NCBI RefSeq assembly: GCF_000143535.2 | Contig: NC_037314.1 | Location: forward strand, 1,984,001 to 2,048,000 | Direction of reading: 5' to 3' | From: Botrytis cinerea B05.10 | Taxonomy: Eukaryota > Ascomycota > Leotiomycetes > Helotiales > Sclerotiniaceae | DNA length: 64,000 nt | Shown: in pieces, positions 46,016 to 57,247 of the stretch | Position numbering within the stretch: the stretch's first letter is position 1 | How the letters are laid out: the number at the start of each line of letters is the position of its first letter | Notes under the pieces: generated by a model | What the model was told of the DNA's origin: nothing | The model's input: only the letters and a program-made list of their open reading frames with translations | The model's database searches: none | Position numbers and translations under genes: made by a program

Positions 46016-47934
46016 ATGTCGACTGGGGCAAATCCCACTTACGCACCTGGCCCTACGAATTCAAGAACCACCTCTATGAATGCGAACCATACCCATGCCG
46101 ATTATCCCAATGGACATCATCACCATAACGATGCTGGAGTTAAGAAAGGAAAACAGAAGAAGGGGACGGATCCGAGTGAAGCCTCGAAACTTATTGCGGC
46201 CAAAATCTCGCAACTGGAACTAGATGCAGCTGGAGAGAAGGATCAAGAGGCAGAGATTGGTTCGTTTTGTCCATTCTAGAAACTCCCTCCCTATTGCCGA
46301 TTTGCATACTGCACCAGATTTCTGCTGTCGTGTGCATTGTTTACTCGGAATGCGTCGCGATGGAAGGAGAGGGGTAAGCGCTTCGCTTCAGAACTGAATT
46401 ATTGAGTGGTCGATTCAAGAATGAGGGGTGTCCTTTTTGGAGGGGGTTCCTCGATAGATCGAAATGCCCCTGCTCTTACTTCCTCATTTTGGAGAGACCA
46501 CAGGGCTGATATGCTCTTTCTGAAGTCCCCCGCGAGTGCAAATGGAGGGGCAATGCGAGATTGAGACCTGCTTGAAAAAATTGCTAACGTACTGTGCTAT
46601 CAAGAACGCGAAGTAAAAAAAGCGAATCGAGAACTGAATTCCTCAATATCCAAAATGGACGATCTCCAAAAAATCGAGACACTCCAAAAGAGGGTCACCG
46701 AACACCTTGCGGATATGAAACGACTGGAGCGAGATAATCAGAAAAACAAGAAGCGTGGTGATGTGCTGCAGAAGGAGAAAGACGTCGCGAGAACCGACCT
46801 TGGCAAAGCCGTCGTCCTCCGAGAGAAGTTGGAGAAACTCTGCAGAGAATTACAAAAGGAGAACAATAGACTCAAGGTGCGCATTCTGTTGGGTGCATGC
46901 GATTTTACAGATGCTAAGCGGGGTTAGGGTGAAAACAAAACTCTACAAGATAATGAAAAGATCGCCAAAGAAGAATGGGATCAGAAGTGTAGTGAAATTT
47001 TGTGGCAGTTCCAGGACTATCAACATACAAAGGATAATCCCAAAACTGTGGTTATTAATCCTGAACTTGACGAACTGTAAGTTCCTCTATATCATCGCTA
47101 GTCCAAGCACTAATGCCCCTGCAGCTTCAAAGCAAAGTTCAAGTCATTGATTGATCAGTACGAATTACGGGAGCTTCATTTCCATTCTCTTCTGCGTACA
47201 AAGGAGCTCGAAGTTCAGTACAATCTTGCTAGGTTCGAGCGTGAGCGAAGAGCTGCTGAACAGGAGGTAAATCGGGCAAAACAGTTGAATCAGCAGGTTC
47301 TAACTTTTTCCAAAACCGAAACCGAGTTGCGAAATCAGTTGAATATTTATGTGGAGAAGTTCAAGCAGGTAGGACCTACTTTTCTACATATGGTATTCGT
47401 TTTTTTTTTTTTTTTTGTGCTGCTATTGGATGCCTAGAGCTAATTGCCCGCCAGGTGGAAGATACGCTCAACAACAGCAATGATTTATTTCTAACGTTTC
47501 GCAAGGAAATGGAAGAAATGTCGAAAAAGACGAAACGTCTCGAAAAGGAAAACATGGCTTTGACTCGAAAGCATGAAGCTACCAATAAGAACATACTTAC
47601 GATGGCCGAGGAGCGCACCAAGAGTTCTCATGAGATCGAGGCATTAAAGACGAGAAATGAAAAGTTGAGAGACATCATTGATCAGATGCAGAGGCAAGGA
47701 CGAGGTCTTACCCAAGGCATGGCGGGGACCGTGGAAGGAGAGTATGCTGAGGGTGATTTAGAAGGCACGGAGAGCGAGTACGAATACGAAGAGGGTGAGG
47801 ACGAAGGAAGTGAGGGAGAATACGACGACGATACAGAGGAGGACGTTCACCCAGTGCCTCCAAGACCCTTTGGGCCTGTACCACCACCTCCTCCGGCCTT
47901 GAATGGCATGGCGGCTGCAAATGGTGTACACTGA
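46016..47934 (+). CDS. Taxilin-family coiled-coil protein
   Basis: Five exons, 46016-46259, 46605-46876, 46928-47076, 47125-47368 and 47455-47934, give 462 residues; all phases agree. The core is one long coiled coil with the taxilin pattern: KLEKLCRELQKENNRLK, then ILWQFQDYQHTKDN, ELDELFKAKFKSLIDQYELR and REKELEVQY-like RTKELEVQYNLARFE, then VEDTLNNSNDLFLTFRKEME and KKTKRLEKENMALTRKHE. Animal taxilins bind syntaxins and act in vesicle traffic; the fungal role is little known. The N terminus is disordered with a His/Lys stretch; the C terminus is very acidic then Pro-rich (PPRPFGPVPPPPPA). Intron 1 is unusually long (345 nt, donor GTTCGT), and intron 4 holds a run of about 17 T. Confidence 0.88.
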
Positions 47935-49053
47935 GAGTAGTAGCATGGCCCATCAGTTACACAATTTTGTATTACGGTCTTGACATCCATTTCGCGATGC
48001 GTGGTTATCTTTGTATGTGCAAATATACTAGCAAGGTAATTTTTTGCGACTTATCAGTCATCAGGACTGGGAGACCCTCTTTACACACATGTATATGTAC
48101 TAGCAGGAAAACAACTAAATAGTCAACATCGCTAGCGCGCAGTAACAATTAATTTTGAGCGATCAGGTTGACATTATGTTCTGTCAATGATGTCTGCACG
48201 CCCCTCTGTGACGGAAAACCTTATTCTTACCCAAGTGTACAAAGAAGGCCCGTCCTTGTTCCATTTCTCGTCATATTGAAAGGATTGTTCCTCTCGAAAC
48301 TTGATAGCACAATCTTTCACCTAGTGCACAAGCTTTTTGTGCCATTCTAAAATAGATTATAGACTAACAGAGGCATCGGCACTCAAGTTTCTATGCTTCA
48401 CAGATCCCTAAAACGATTGCAGTAAAGTTAAGTGGTATTTACCTTGCTGGTTATGAATGTCATTTCTTAGCTCATATAAGTACGGCTGGAGCTGTGAGAA
48501 GTCTCGCTCAACCAAATGATACGTATCCGCGTGTAAGAAACTATTCGTAACGCCCACATCTGAGATCGGAGTCAAACGACCGCTGCTAACAATGGGCGGT
48601 TGTTCAAAGTACATAAAGAGAGGCTTTCTTTGTCAAATTGAATGAAGTCTCCAATCATTTACTTGGTCCAGTAAATAGGATGACCTGGCAGACTAGCCCC
48701 AGATTATGGCCACAGTTTCTCTGTTCAATGCTTGAACGATTGCGTTTTACGAATTTCAAAAAATTCGCAGGATTGTTCATGTTAAAAATGCATGAAAACA
48801 ATGATAGATAGATTAACCGGTGAGGTTACTCTCGCATTTTGTTTGTTGCCCATGTATCGAAACAGCATTGCAACAGCACCCCCTAATCCACTATTCAAAG
48901 GCTCGTATCTTTCCCTATCATTCAATTCTCCATTCACTCATCCACTCCTCGAGTACCATCCAAAGACATTTCGATCAAGACTTTCAAGCTAGACTTTCAA
49001 GCAAGAATCAGAATCGTCAACCAGATCCTACTCACAACCACTCAACCAGCAAG
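47935..49053. other. Intergenic region (1.12 kb)
   Basis: Between taxilin and a small unknown gene. The open frame of the next gene extends to 48820 but with low-complexity leader-like sequence. No other gene seen. Confidence 0.5.
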
Positions 49054-49605
49054 ATGCCAGCTGCATCAACATCCAACTTGAGGACTCGCCTCAACCGAAC
49101 CGACGAAGTCGCTCCAGCTTCCGCATCCACCGCGACCCTCGCCCCTGGACAAATCCACAACCATCCTTGGGTCTCTTTCGGCGGCGAAACCCTCGCACTC
49201 TCCATCAATCTCGCGCAGAACACATGTCCCACCGACACCCAGGTCGAAGACTTCCACCGCATCGTCCAACTCTACTCGGCGTACACTAAGACCTGCTTGG
49301 TCTCAGTGACACTTCCCGAGTACCGCTTCGACGTCGACAAGTCCAACCACAGCCACGTCTTCTTCAATCTCGTCACAGCCATCAACCAGTTCACCCGCCT
49401 CGCCCGCTGCGAAGTCGTCTTTCGCATGCCGAACGAAAACTTCACCCAGCTCACCAACGCTTGCCAATTCTACCGTCTCAACTTCAAACAATGGGAATTG
49501 TTCTACAAGACCGGAACTCAACAAGTCGCACAAGTCAAGGTCGGATCAAGGATAGATCGCAGATTGAATAGCTGGTTCAGAGTTAACGTCACCGGTTCAC
49601 TTTGA
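49054..49605 (+). CDS. Small protein of unknown function (183 residues)
   Basis: A single exon. I do not recognise the family. After a disordered Ala/Ser/Thr start (MPAASTSNLRTRLNR) there is a compact-looking domain: NHPWVSFGGETLALSINLAQ, FHRIVQLYSAYTKTCLVSVT, VFFNLVTAINQFTRLARCEV, and a C-terminal NFKQWELFYKTGTQQVAQVK. Alternating hydrophobic residues and even length suggest an alpha/beta fold. No signal peptide or membrane helix. Codons are strongly C-ending (TTC, AAC, CTC, ATC), close to RPS0 and unlike the AT-rich surroundings, which supports coding and suggests good expression. The ATG at 49054 is chosen because the sequence before it looks like leader. Confidence 0.72.
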   Translation: MPAASTSNLRTRLNRTDEVAPASASTATLAPGQIHNHPWVSFGGETLALSINLAQNTCPTDTQVEDFHRIVQLYSAYTKTCLVSVTLPEYRFDVDKSNHSHVFFNLVTAINQFTRLARCEVVFRMPNENFTQLTNACQFYRLNFKQWELFYKTGTQQVAQVKVGSRIDRRLNSWFRVNVTGSL

Positions 49606-49638
49606 GAACTGCGACTTCCAACTCCACCACCAGTCTCA

Positions 49639-49757
49639 CACAATGGTAATTTCTTCCATCTTCCATTTGTAACGCGGCTTTCTCTCTTTAGTATCACAGT
49701 CTCAAGATCCACGGATACAACACAATGGTAACATCTTCCATCTTTCATTTGTAGCAC
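49639..49757. repeat. Imperfect direct repeat, two copies about 37 bp, 82 bp apart
   Basis: CACAATGGTAA-(T/C)-TCTTCCATCTT-C/T-CATTTGTA occurs at 49639 and again at 49721 with a few substitutions, directly downstream of the 49054 gene and likely in its 3' UTR. Confidence 0.65.
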
Positions 49758-50430
49758 AGTAGGAGGTCTGATTTCATTTGCTGTGTGTGGGATACGAGAG
49801 GAGTTTTGCATTTGATTTCTTTCAGAAAACCCAAAAATTATAAAATCCCTAGACAATCAACTATCTTTTCTTTTTCAATATTTCCCTTTCCCTTTTCTTA
49901 TGTGCTTTCAATGTTTCCTTCTTTTCTTCCGTTTTTCGGTGTGCTATAGTGTTCGAGTGGACATTAGTGATAATGGAGGGGTGAGTGGAGATGAGATCGA
50001 AATTGCATTAACAGAAAACAGAACCAACTCGATTGACTTGATGTCTCAAGTAGGAGTTATTGATATTCTTCTTGCTGTTCAGAACGCCCAGTCCAGTAAT
50101 TTCCGTAAACCCCCAATATGGTAAGTTTCCCCTTGATTGATTTAGTGACCTCGGTGACCATGGATGCATTAGCACCAACAATAGCATTTCAGCAGGTATT
50201 GGATGAGATGACATTGACTATCAAAGAGTCGAGGACAGTTCTATAAGAGACTTGTTACTCATCGTCAACTAACAATTAATCACAAGTCGGCTGCTGTAGC
50301 CCTAGTCGTATGTCAAATCGCATATCAGATCGCGTGAGTATTGGGTGGTGTACCATGTGTCAGAACACAAAATACTAATCATAAGACGAATTGACGAATA
50401 AAAAGCAAACAATAACTACACAACACTCGC

Positions 50431-50467
50431 TCAAACCCCCATCCAAACCCCCATCCAAACCCCTCCA
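50431..50467. repeat. Tandem repeat, unit CCCCCATCCAAA
   Basis: Two and a half units of a 12-bp C-rich repeat in non-coding sequence. Confidence 0.65.
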
Positions 50468-51286
50468 ACATCACACAAACCCATCTTTTTCAGCAATAAA
50501 CAACCATCTTTTCCAACTCCCCTGTGCATAATACGACGGCCCGCGTTCGGCAAAACTCTCCACAAAAGCTTGAATGCGCCGCCCCCCTGTCAAACCTACA
50601 GGCCGCGTATCTCCTTCCCTTTTGCGCGTGTGTGTGATAAGAACGGATGTCGGATGATTCCATCCTCGCCATCCACTCCCACTTCTCTGTGCCAATAACG
50701 GTGCCAATGATTGCTGCGGGGATCCGAAATGCTTATCTGGATTTCCATCCTTCTCGCGCTGCTCTCATCCTGCTAGTATGTGATTAGTAAATGAATCAGT
50801 GACAGCAGCTGCGCGACCGGCTTTTCTCCGCAATGCTACTCTGTTCCTGGATTGCTGATTGGGTCTCTTGGCTCTTTATCCACCAATCGTTGATGAGATG
50901 TGTCGCTTCAGTGCCGAAGAATCAACATATCGGGTTTTGCTGGAGGGGTCTCGGTGCTAATGTGCCTTGCAGCGGATCATGGTGTCTCTGATAGGAAACT
51001 ACTCTATCTACCCATTGCAGATACCGTTCTTCAACTGCCTTTTTGGATCTACACCGTGCATGCGAAGAAAAGTTTGTAAGGGGATGTGGTATTAATCTGA
51101 TAGCGAAAGAGTGGTGCATGTACGATGTTATCATTTGTAGATATGTGGGCGTCATGGGGAAGGAGTATATGAAGAAGCTTCTGTTCCACTTGGCTTTCTC
51201 TCTCTTCTTTTCCCGTAGCATTCTTTCTTTAAAGTGCCAGCCTCGTTTCCATCTCCCGAATTTCCTTCAGTAGGACACCCTTCAAG

Positions 51287-52753
51287 ATGTATTTCCCCGT
51301 CCTCTCCACCCTTACCGCTCTTTCTCTCCTCTCCCTCACCTCCGCCCGCTCGCTTCCCCGCGCCTCAAACTCCAAGATCTCTGTCCGTAGTGCCGTTCCC
51401 TCCAGACCAAGAAGTATTCCCGTCGTCACAGACAATGTTTTGGAACTTAACAAAAAATCTACCGGCGGCTCTAAAGTCAGAAGCGCAGCTAAATTCTTGA
51501 AAAATTTGGATATTGTCAATGGAAGTTCATCTGCTCTCGTCAGTTTATTTGAGGGAGAGGAATTTGCTACGGAGATTACATTTGGAACGCAGACTTTTGA
51601 GGTTATGTGAGTGCTTATTCGGAAATAGTTAACTCGACTATGGGAAGATATTATAGACTGACTTTATTTCTCTCATCTAGTGTCGATACCGGATCTAGTG
51701 ATACTTGGTTAGCCGAGACTGGATTTTCTTGTATTGATCTTGATACCGGAAAGAGTGCCTCCGCATCCACCTGTGGATTTGGCTCAACCTACACTAAAGA
51801 TTCTACCTTCAAAGCTATCTCAGGAGAAGAATTTTCCATTACATATGGCGATGGAGAGTATCTTACTGGTGTTCTTGGATCGCAGCCCGTGACTTTTGCC
51901 GGTATCAACGTAACCACTACTGTCGCTTTGGTCACTTCTGCTGCATGGGAAGGTGACGGAACAACCAGTGGTTTAGTCGGTATGGCGTATCCTGGAATGT
52001 AAGTTTTCCTCCAACAAACTTTGAACGATGCAAAGGGAAAACAACTTATACTAACACCCCACCAGCACATCTGCCTACAAAGGTTCCACCCAAGTACCCT
52101 ACAACCCCATCTTCACCACCATGTACGAACAAGGACTCGTCGATTCCCTCTTCAGTCTCGTCATCGAGCGCGACGTCTCCGGCCCCGCCGGCTACCTCGC
52201 CCTCGGTGGTGTCCCCCCCGTCGATTTCGTGCAAGATTTCGCCAGCACCCCCATCCTCGTAACATCCATCTCCGGATACCCCAAAGCATACGATTTCTAC
52301 ACCATCAAAATCCAAGCCGCGTATCTGAACGGAAAAGCCATTTCCGGCGCTTCGACTCCTACCTACATTGTCGATTCGGGAACTACTCTCAACTACTTCC
52401 CTACCAAGATGGCCAATGCTATCAACAAGGCTTTTGTGCCGGCTGCCGTGTACAGCAGTGATCAGGGCGCGTACGTCGTTTCTTGTACTGCTGTTCCACC
52501 TGTGTTCAGTATTGAGATTGGTGGTACAGTCTTTTATACTAACCCTCTCGATATGATTCTCTACGCTGGTACTGACGACGATGGAAACGATGTTTGCATT
52601 AGCGGTATTGATGATGGTGGAAGTGATACTGCCGACGATTTGTTTATCCTGGGCGACACCTTCCAGAAGAACGTCGTTACTGTTTTTGATGTTGGAGCTG
52701 GCGTGTTGCAATTCGCTGCTAGGGAGAACTATACCAGCAATGATACTTACTAG
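51287..52753 (+). CDS. Secreted pepsin-like aspartic protease (A1)
   Basis: Three exons, 51287-51606, 51681-51998 and 52066-52753, give 441 residues (introns 74 and 67 nt). The signal peptide is MYFPVLSTLTALSLLSLTSA, followed by a basic propeptide to about residue 75. The first catalytic Asp is in IVDTGSSDTW, formed by splice 1. The flap Tyr is in ITYGDGEYLTG and the second Asp in YIVDSGTTLNYFP. The C-terminal ILGDTFQKNVVTVFDV matches the family's conserved end. There is no GPI-anchor signal, so it should be freely secreted. Cys pairs and NVT/NYT glycosylation sites are present. It most resembles the varied extracellular proteases of plant-associated fungi; the substrate is unknown. Confidence 0.93.
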
Positions 52754-53233
52754 GCGGAGCAAAGAAAAGGCGAAGTGGTTAAAAGGGAAGTTGCCATTTT
52801 GGAGATTGAAATGAGCACGGCTGGGAGGTTTGATGACTTTATTGTACATATTGAAAAGTTAAGATGAATATAATGAATTTATGCAAATACCAACCATGAT
52901 GAACGATATAGGTGAGAGCAATGTTTGAATCATTTTTTTTTGAATAATCAACAATGATACGTAGCCTCGTAGAGGAGCCTGTGTGCCTCACACGAGCTCG
53001 CCCAATGTAGTCTGACGTTAGAATTTTGAAAGTGGAGAGAAGAGAACAATTTTGCTATATTTAAAATACAATACATCTTTCTGAAAACAATTAGTACAGA
53101 GGAACATCTATAAAGCGCATCTTTCAACTTTGATTTATCTTCATATTAAGACCAGACATTCATTCCTTCATACTCGCGATTCAAACCCCAATGCAAGCAG
53201 ATTTCTAGAAATGCAAACCCTACGAGTTTCTGA
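52754..53233. other. Convergent 3' spacer (480 bp)
   Basis: Between the aspartic protease and the zinc-cluster regulator; 3' UTRs expected. Nothing else seen. Confidence 0.5.
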
Positions 53234-54630
53234 TCATTGATATGGGACCCAGCCAATCTCATCGATAGGTGCCTGGACCCATTGTCTATGTTCTTCATCC
53301 AAAAACTGATAGATATTGGCCATCAAATGATTGCTCCACCCTTCTATCCACCAGAGATTCTCCAACTTCTTGAAGCACACAGATGAATATGCGAGGATTG
53401 CTAATGCTTCTTGGGTACCCTCGTTTAGACGACTCAAGTACTCATCAGATACACGGAATAGCCAGATAAATATGTCACCCGTCTCGTATTGTTCAGCTGG
53501 ACACCTGTACATGAACTCATACGAAAGTTCCAAGCCGCGAATAGCCTCGGTATAAATTTGTACTTCATGTATATCGGGTACTGTGGTTTCAATTGCAATT
53601 CTTAGGTGACTTAGATGTTCAACTTCATCATCTGCGTACGTTTGGCGCAGCAAGACTCTCTCTTCTCTAACTTTGAACAAGTCGGCCAAAGGCCCTGTTA
53701 GAAGTGTGTCTTTGAACTGCTCGATAATTGCGGTTACACCTCGAAATAGCACAAGCCATGACGTAATCCCACGTTCGCCGACGATGACAAATTCATCAAC
53801 GCTGCGAGGTTGACCTAATGTGTGCATACCGGTGAGTATCGAGAAGACATGAACCGCTGTACAAGTCTCAGTGGTGGTATGTGGAAGAAACGCAGTGCCT
53901 TGACGGAGCGCTGCCTCATGTTGCTGCTTTGAATACTCATGAAGTCGTTGACTCTGATCAGGCCTGTTGCGAGCCATGTGGAGGGCTGATAGAGCGAGTA
54001 GCGCACGCATGACGAACTCGTGCTGGAATGCAATCTGGACAATCGTGGTTTGATATATATTTCTCACTACAGGATTGGAGTTAAGTGAGATGCTTGTTGA
54101 TACGCAAAAGTTGTTGAAGACCTCCAAATCCATAAGATTCAGATATGGGTCTTGGCCCTCGGCAGTTCGACCCAGCACATTATTTGGAGCTGAAACTGAA
54201 GTTGACGATCCAGGAGATGAGAGTGGCGTATTCTTCGCTGCTGCTGCTGCGTCCGCTCTTGAATAATCACATGGTACTGAATGCTTGATACAATTCAAGC
54301 AGCTAGGCTTTCCTTCGCCACACTAATCGATGAGTTAGCCACTGAACTGAAGGCTGTCAACACTCGAGCGAGGGCAACAAGAAAATGATACTAAAGATAC
54401 ACAATGTCAAATGGAACGTTTCATCTTCTATGAAATCAAGGCTTGGAACTTACCTGTGTGTATACTGTTACCGGCTTGGGTAGAGGGATGTAGAACGAAC
54501 CAGGCAAGCAGTAGCTCTAACTAACCTTAATCTTTCTCCTCTTACAGTTATTGCACCCTGTCCTTGTTTTCCGGTGGGAGCGACGAGAAGAACTGAACAT
54601 TTTATCGGGCCTCGTGACATCACTATCCAT
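53234..54630 (-). CDS. Zn2Cys6 transcription factor (Upc2-like group)
   Basis: Two exons, 54630-54526 and 54322-53234, give 397 residues. The 203-nt intron lies inside the DNA-binding motif. After splicing it reads CNNCKRRKIKCGEGKPSCLN followed by CIKHSVPC, a CX2CX6CX6CX2CX6C zinc cluster. The basic run before it (SRRSHRKTRTG) is usual for DNA contact and nuclear entry. A Ser/Ala-rich linker leads to the helical effector region with LNLMDLEVFNNFCVSTSISL, HEFVMRALLALSALHMARNR and near the end EGWSNHLMANIYQFLDEEHR, IDEIGWVPYQ, a pattern of the sterol-regulator-like group. Targets unknown; it may govern the neighbouring secreted enzymes but nothing here proves it. Confidence 0.88.
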
Positions 54631-55052
54631 CGCTATGGTTAATTGTAGAGTTGTAATCAGTCCACTCTTGAGTCTGGACTTATGCTTGACGTTGATGGGG
54701 AATCTCGGTGCGGGCGCGATGTAGATCCCCGAGTATGTATCACTCTGCTCTGTTTCCTTCTGAACCCCCAATAAGCTCTTATGTATGTATCACAAAATGG
54801 GTCCAGTACCTGGTAGTCACATATATATATCTCTCTCCAGAAGGTAGCTGTTGATGAAAAATGAGTAGCTCAAATCCAATCGGGGATTTCGGCAGAGGTG
54901 GTAAGTCCGAACAGCAATTCCACAGTGCTTCAACGCTCTTTTATCGAGCAGTGATCTATTTAGGGTTATTACTTGGGATGTTAACCTTAATAGTTAGTTG
55001 GCTGCCTGCTTCCTGCCCACTGAAAACATCGAACAAATAAATCATATATGAA

Positions 55053-55087
55053 GCTCGAATGGGATATGCTCGAATGGGATATGCTCG
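55053..55087. repeat. Tandem repeat, 15-bp unit, 2.3 copies
   Basis: GCTCGAATGGGATAT occurs twice exactly, then GCTCG. Non-coding. Confidence 0.75.
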
Positions 55088-55729
55088 CCCACTCGACATT
55101 CATGTTCATTTTGGCGAACATCGACTTATATAATGTGGGAATCAGCATCTGTGAGTGGACAGCACTGCATAGTAGCAGCATCGCATCGCACAGAACCAAG
55201 TGGGGTCGGTCTAAGGTTGGAAATGCCAATTGCCCACCGTGGTTAAGGTTGTGTGTATTTATTTATATATAGTAAAAAGCGTGAGGCTGATGTTCCTGCT
55301 TACGATAAGTAGATACCGGAGCGGATGAGCAGATTCCAAGGTTGTTCCTGATTTTCTGATTTTCCTAAAATTCACCATGACTGTTATTGTTATTTTTACT
55401 GTTATTGTCGCTCTTGCTATTGCGAATGTTGTTCTGACTCTGACAGTCGGAACTTCCAGGTCGCGGCGATTAAGTTGATCCGGATAGAATCCGAAAGGGG
55501 GCTGTACCGGTACTTGTTGTCAGTAGGTGGGCCATGTAGAAGAACAACCTATAGGGCTGACAATACAAGAGCTGCTTGATGCTATTTTGGGCTTTGTTGC
55601 GGCAGCGTGATAATTATGAATAATTGATTCGATCCTTCTATCCAACTTTGTCAAGATTTAACGTCTTTTCGACGGATAATCGGGAAGAGGGCAACTCTTG
55701 AAACAATTGCTTGGCTGGTTCTCTGTCAC

Positions 55730-55737
55730 TGACGTCA
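55730..55737. promoter_or_regulatory. CRE-like site TGACGTCA
   Basis: A perfect palindromic ATF/CREB consensus 313 bp upstream of the ATG at 56050. In fungi such sites bind bZIP factors of the Atf1/AtfA type in stress responses. Function here is inferred; the octamer alone can arise by chance. Confidence 0.4.
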
Positions 55738-56049
55738 AGCGGATAACTTGGTGATATGCTCTGTCAGGTACGAGGACAAAGGCAGTTATGTCGTGAGCTA
55801 CGCTACAAGCTATAACCACCCCATCTCATCTACAGCGGATTGTTTTCAATTCCCAACTCGTTCATTGTTTTGATCGATTCTATCCATTTTACCTTCAGTG
55901 CCTCTTTACATCTACGCGTGTTGGCTAGTTCGCACAGCATTGCTAACCTTCAATTGACTCGGTTGGCACTCCTCCCACCAAACAATCCGCTGATTGGTTC
56001 CAGATCTTGCTGTCGGTTGACTGACTGATTGACCACAGATTTCTCCAAC

Positions 56050-56565
56050 ATGTCGTCTCAGCCCTCGACCATCGATCAATTGAAGAACACAGCTTCTTCC
56101 GCATACGAGACTGTAGCCAACAGTGTATCTGCGACTTCTAAAGACGGCGTGTATGATCCTGACCAGGACAAGAATAAAGTCGGAAAAGATGCACACGGGA
56201 ATAAGTTTAGAAAGGGCGACTTTAAAGATAAATTGAATCAAGCTGCTCGTGGGGTGCAACCAGAGAAGGAGAAGGAAGAAGCAAGCTTGACAGAGAAAGG
56301 TAGGCAGATAATTCAGCGCTGCTGATCAAGCTGAACCATGAAATTCCAACACAGATTGCTAATGATGAAAGCATTGTCGTGGATACCAGGCATAAGTGCA
56401 TTGCAAAAGTCAACTTTTGAACAAGGACCGGAAGATACAGCCATGAAAGACAGTGAAGCACCCCCAGTTCGGCCACAGCACGATGTACCAATTGAACAAT
56501 TTTTGAGGAAGCAATATCATAGCAGAAGTGGAGATGGTATCCCAAACCCCGGGGAAAGAAATTGA
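56050..56565 (+). CDS. Small hydrophilic protein, function unknown
   Basis: Two exons, 56050-56299 and 56372-56565, give 147 residues with a 72-nt intron that has a CTAAT branch site. The protein is almost without hydrophobic clusters: SSQPSTIDQLKNTASSAYET, then DPDQDKNKVGKDAHGNKFRK, DFKDKLNQAARGV, and after the splice ALSWIPGISALQKSTFEQG and PIEQFLRKQYHSRSGDGIPN. The first half resembles LEA/CsbD-like stress proteins in composition (Lys, Asp, Gln, Ala). I know no named family. An upstream CRE fits stress induction. The ATG used is the first in frame; a TTG-opened extension is not needed. Confidence 0.65.
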
Positions 56566-57247
56566 TTGTCCGTATGCTTCGATCAACGAAGCTTTACGAA
56601 CATGTACGACATGACAGGAAACATGAATGCGTACCGCAACGATAACATCGTTTGAACAAGGCGTTTGGAAGGGTTCTGAATGGAACTTGTCAAATTATAT
56701 GGAAATGGCATGAATGGGTGGCGTCCACAGCTGAGAGTAGCTTAGTAGGCTGCAGTTCGTATTTGCTTTATGGTACAAGATATTTTGTGGATATCTGCAT
56801 GTGTCAATGCTTGTCATCAATATACAATGATTCACCGCAGCTTTGGTCAAATTCTTCCGAGGGCAACACAATGATCTCGGAATCCGTAAACACAGGCAAC
56901 TCCTTACATTTTTATGTCTATTTTTATGTCTATTTTTATTTTTTTGGCGGCTGCTGCAAGTGCTCAGTCCCTGTCAGTGGGCCTTGGCAGATGCCGATCA
57001 GCAAAAATCTCAACCAAACATTGAAGCTATCCACAATTTCTCCTATTCCAACTGTACGGAGTGCGATACTTCGGCATCAAGGTGACTTGAATCATGGTCT
57101 TTCACGAGAGCTAAGGCGTGCTGTTCTTAAAAGCTCATATTTCCCTTCATTTTTCAAGTTTGACATCACTCTTCATCTGTACTTTTTCCCCTCTTGATTT
57201 TGTTACATGACTAGCCATCTCTCCCCACCAGAAACCGCAAATTCGCA
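56566..57247. other. Intergenic region (682 bp)
   Basis: Between the small hydrophilic protein and the AA7 oxidase. A 12-bp tandem repeat TTTTTATGTCTA lies at 56909-56940. A 181-codon frame at 56652-57197 lacks protein character. No gene supported. Confidence 0.5.
56909..56940. repeat. Tandem repeat, unit TTTTTATGTCTA
   Basis: About 2.5 copies in non-coding AT-rich sequence. Confidence 0.7.

Larger units (their letters stand above)
49606..51286. other. Intergenic region (1.68 kb)
   Basis: No gene supported. It contains an imperfect direct repeat (49639-49757) and a C-rich tandem repeat (50431-50467). A 78-codon reverse frame at 50471-50707 is noted under rejected items. Confidence 0.5.
54631..56049. 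other. Divergent intergenic region (1.42 kb)
   Basis: Upstream of the zinc-cluster gene and of the small hydrophilic protein. It holds a 15-bp tandem repeat (55053-55087), a GTTATTGT-type cluster near 55380-55425, and a CRE site (55730). No gene supported. Confidence 0.5.

Noticed and set aside
50471..50707. 78-codon reverse open frame ending KRWLFIAEKDGFV
   Set aside because: Some protein-like character, but short, isolated and without supporting neighbours or a recognisable family; not enough to call a gene.
52046..52849. 267-codon reverse frame opposite the aspartic protease
   Set aside because: Antisense of a well-supported catalytic exon.
56652..57197. 181-codon frame between the hydrophilic protein and AA7 genes
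   Set aside because: Includes the TTTTTATGTCTA tandem repeat (Tyr/Phe/Val run) and has no protein-family features.
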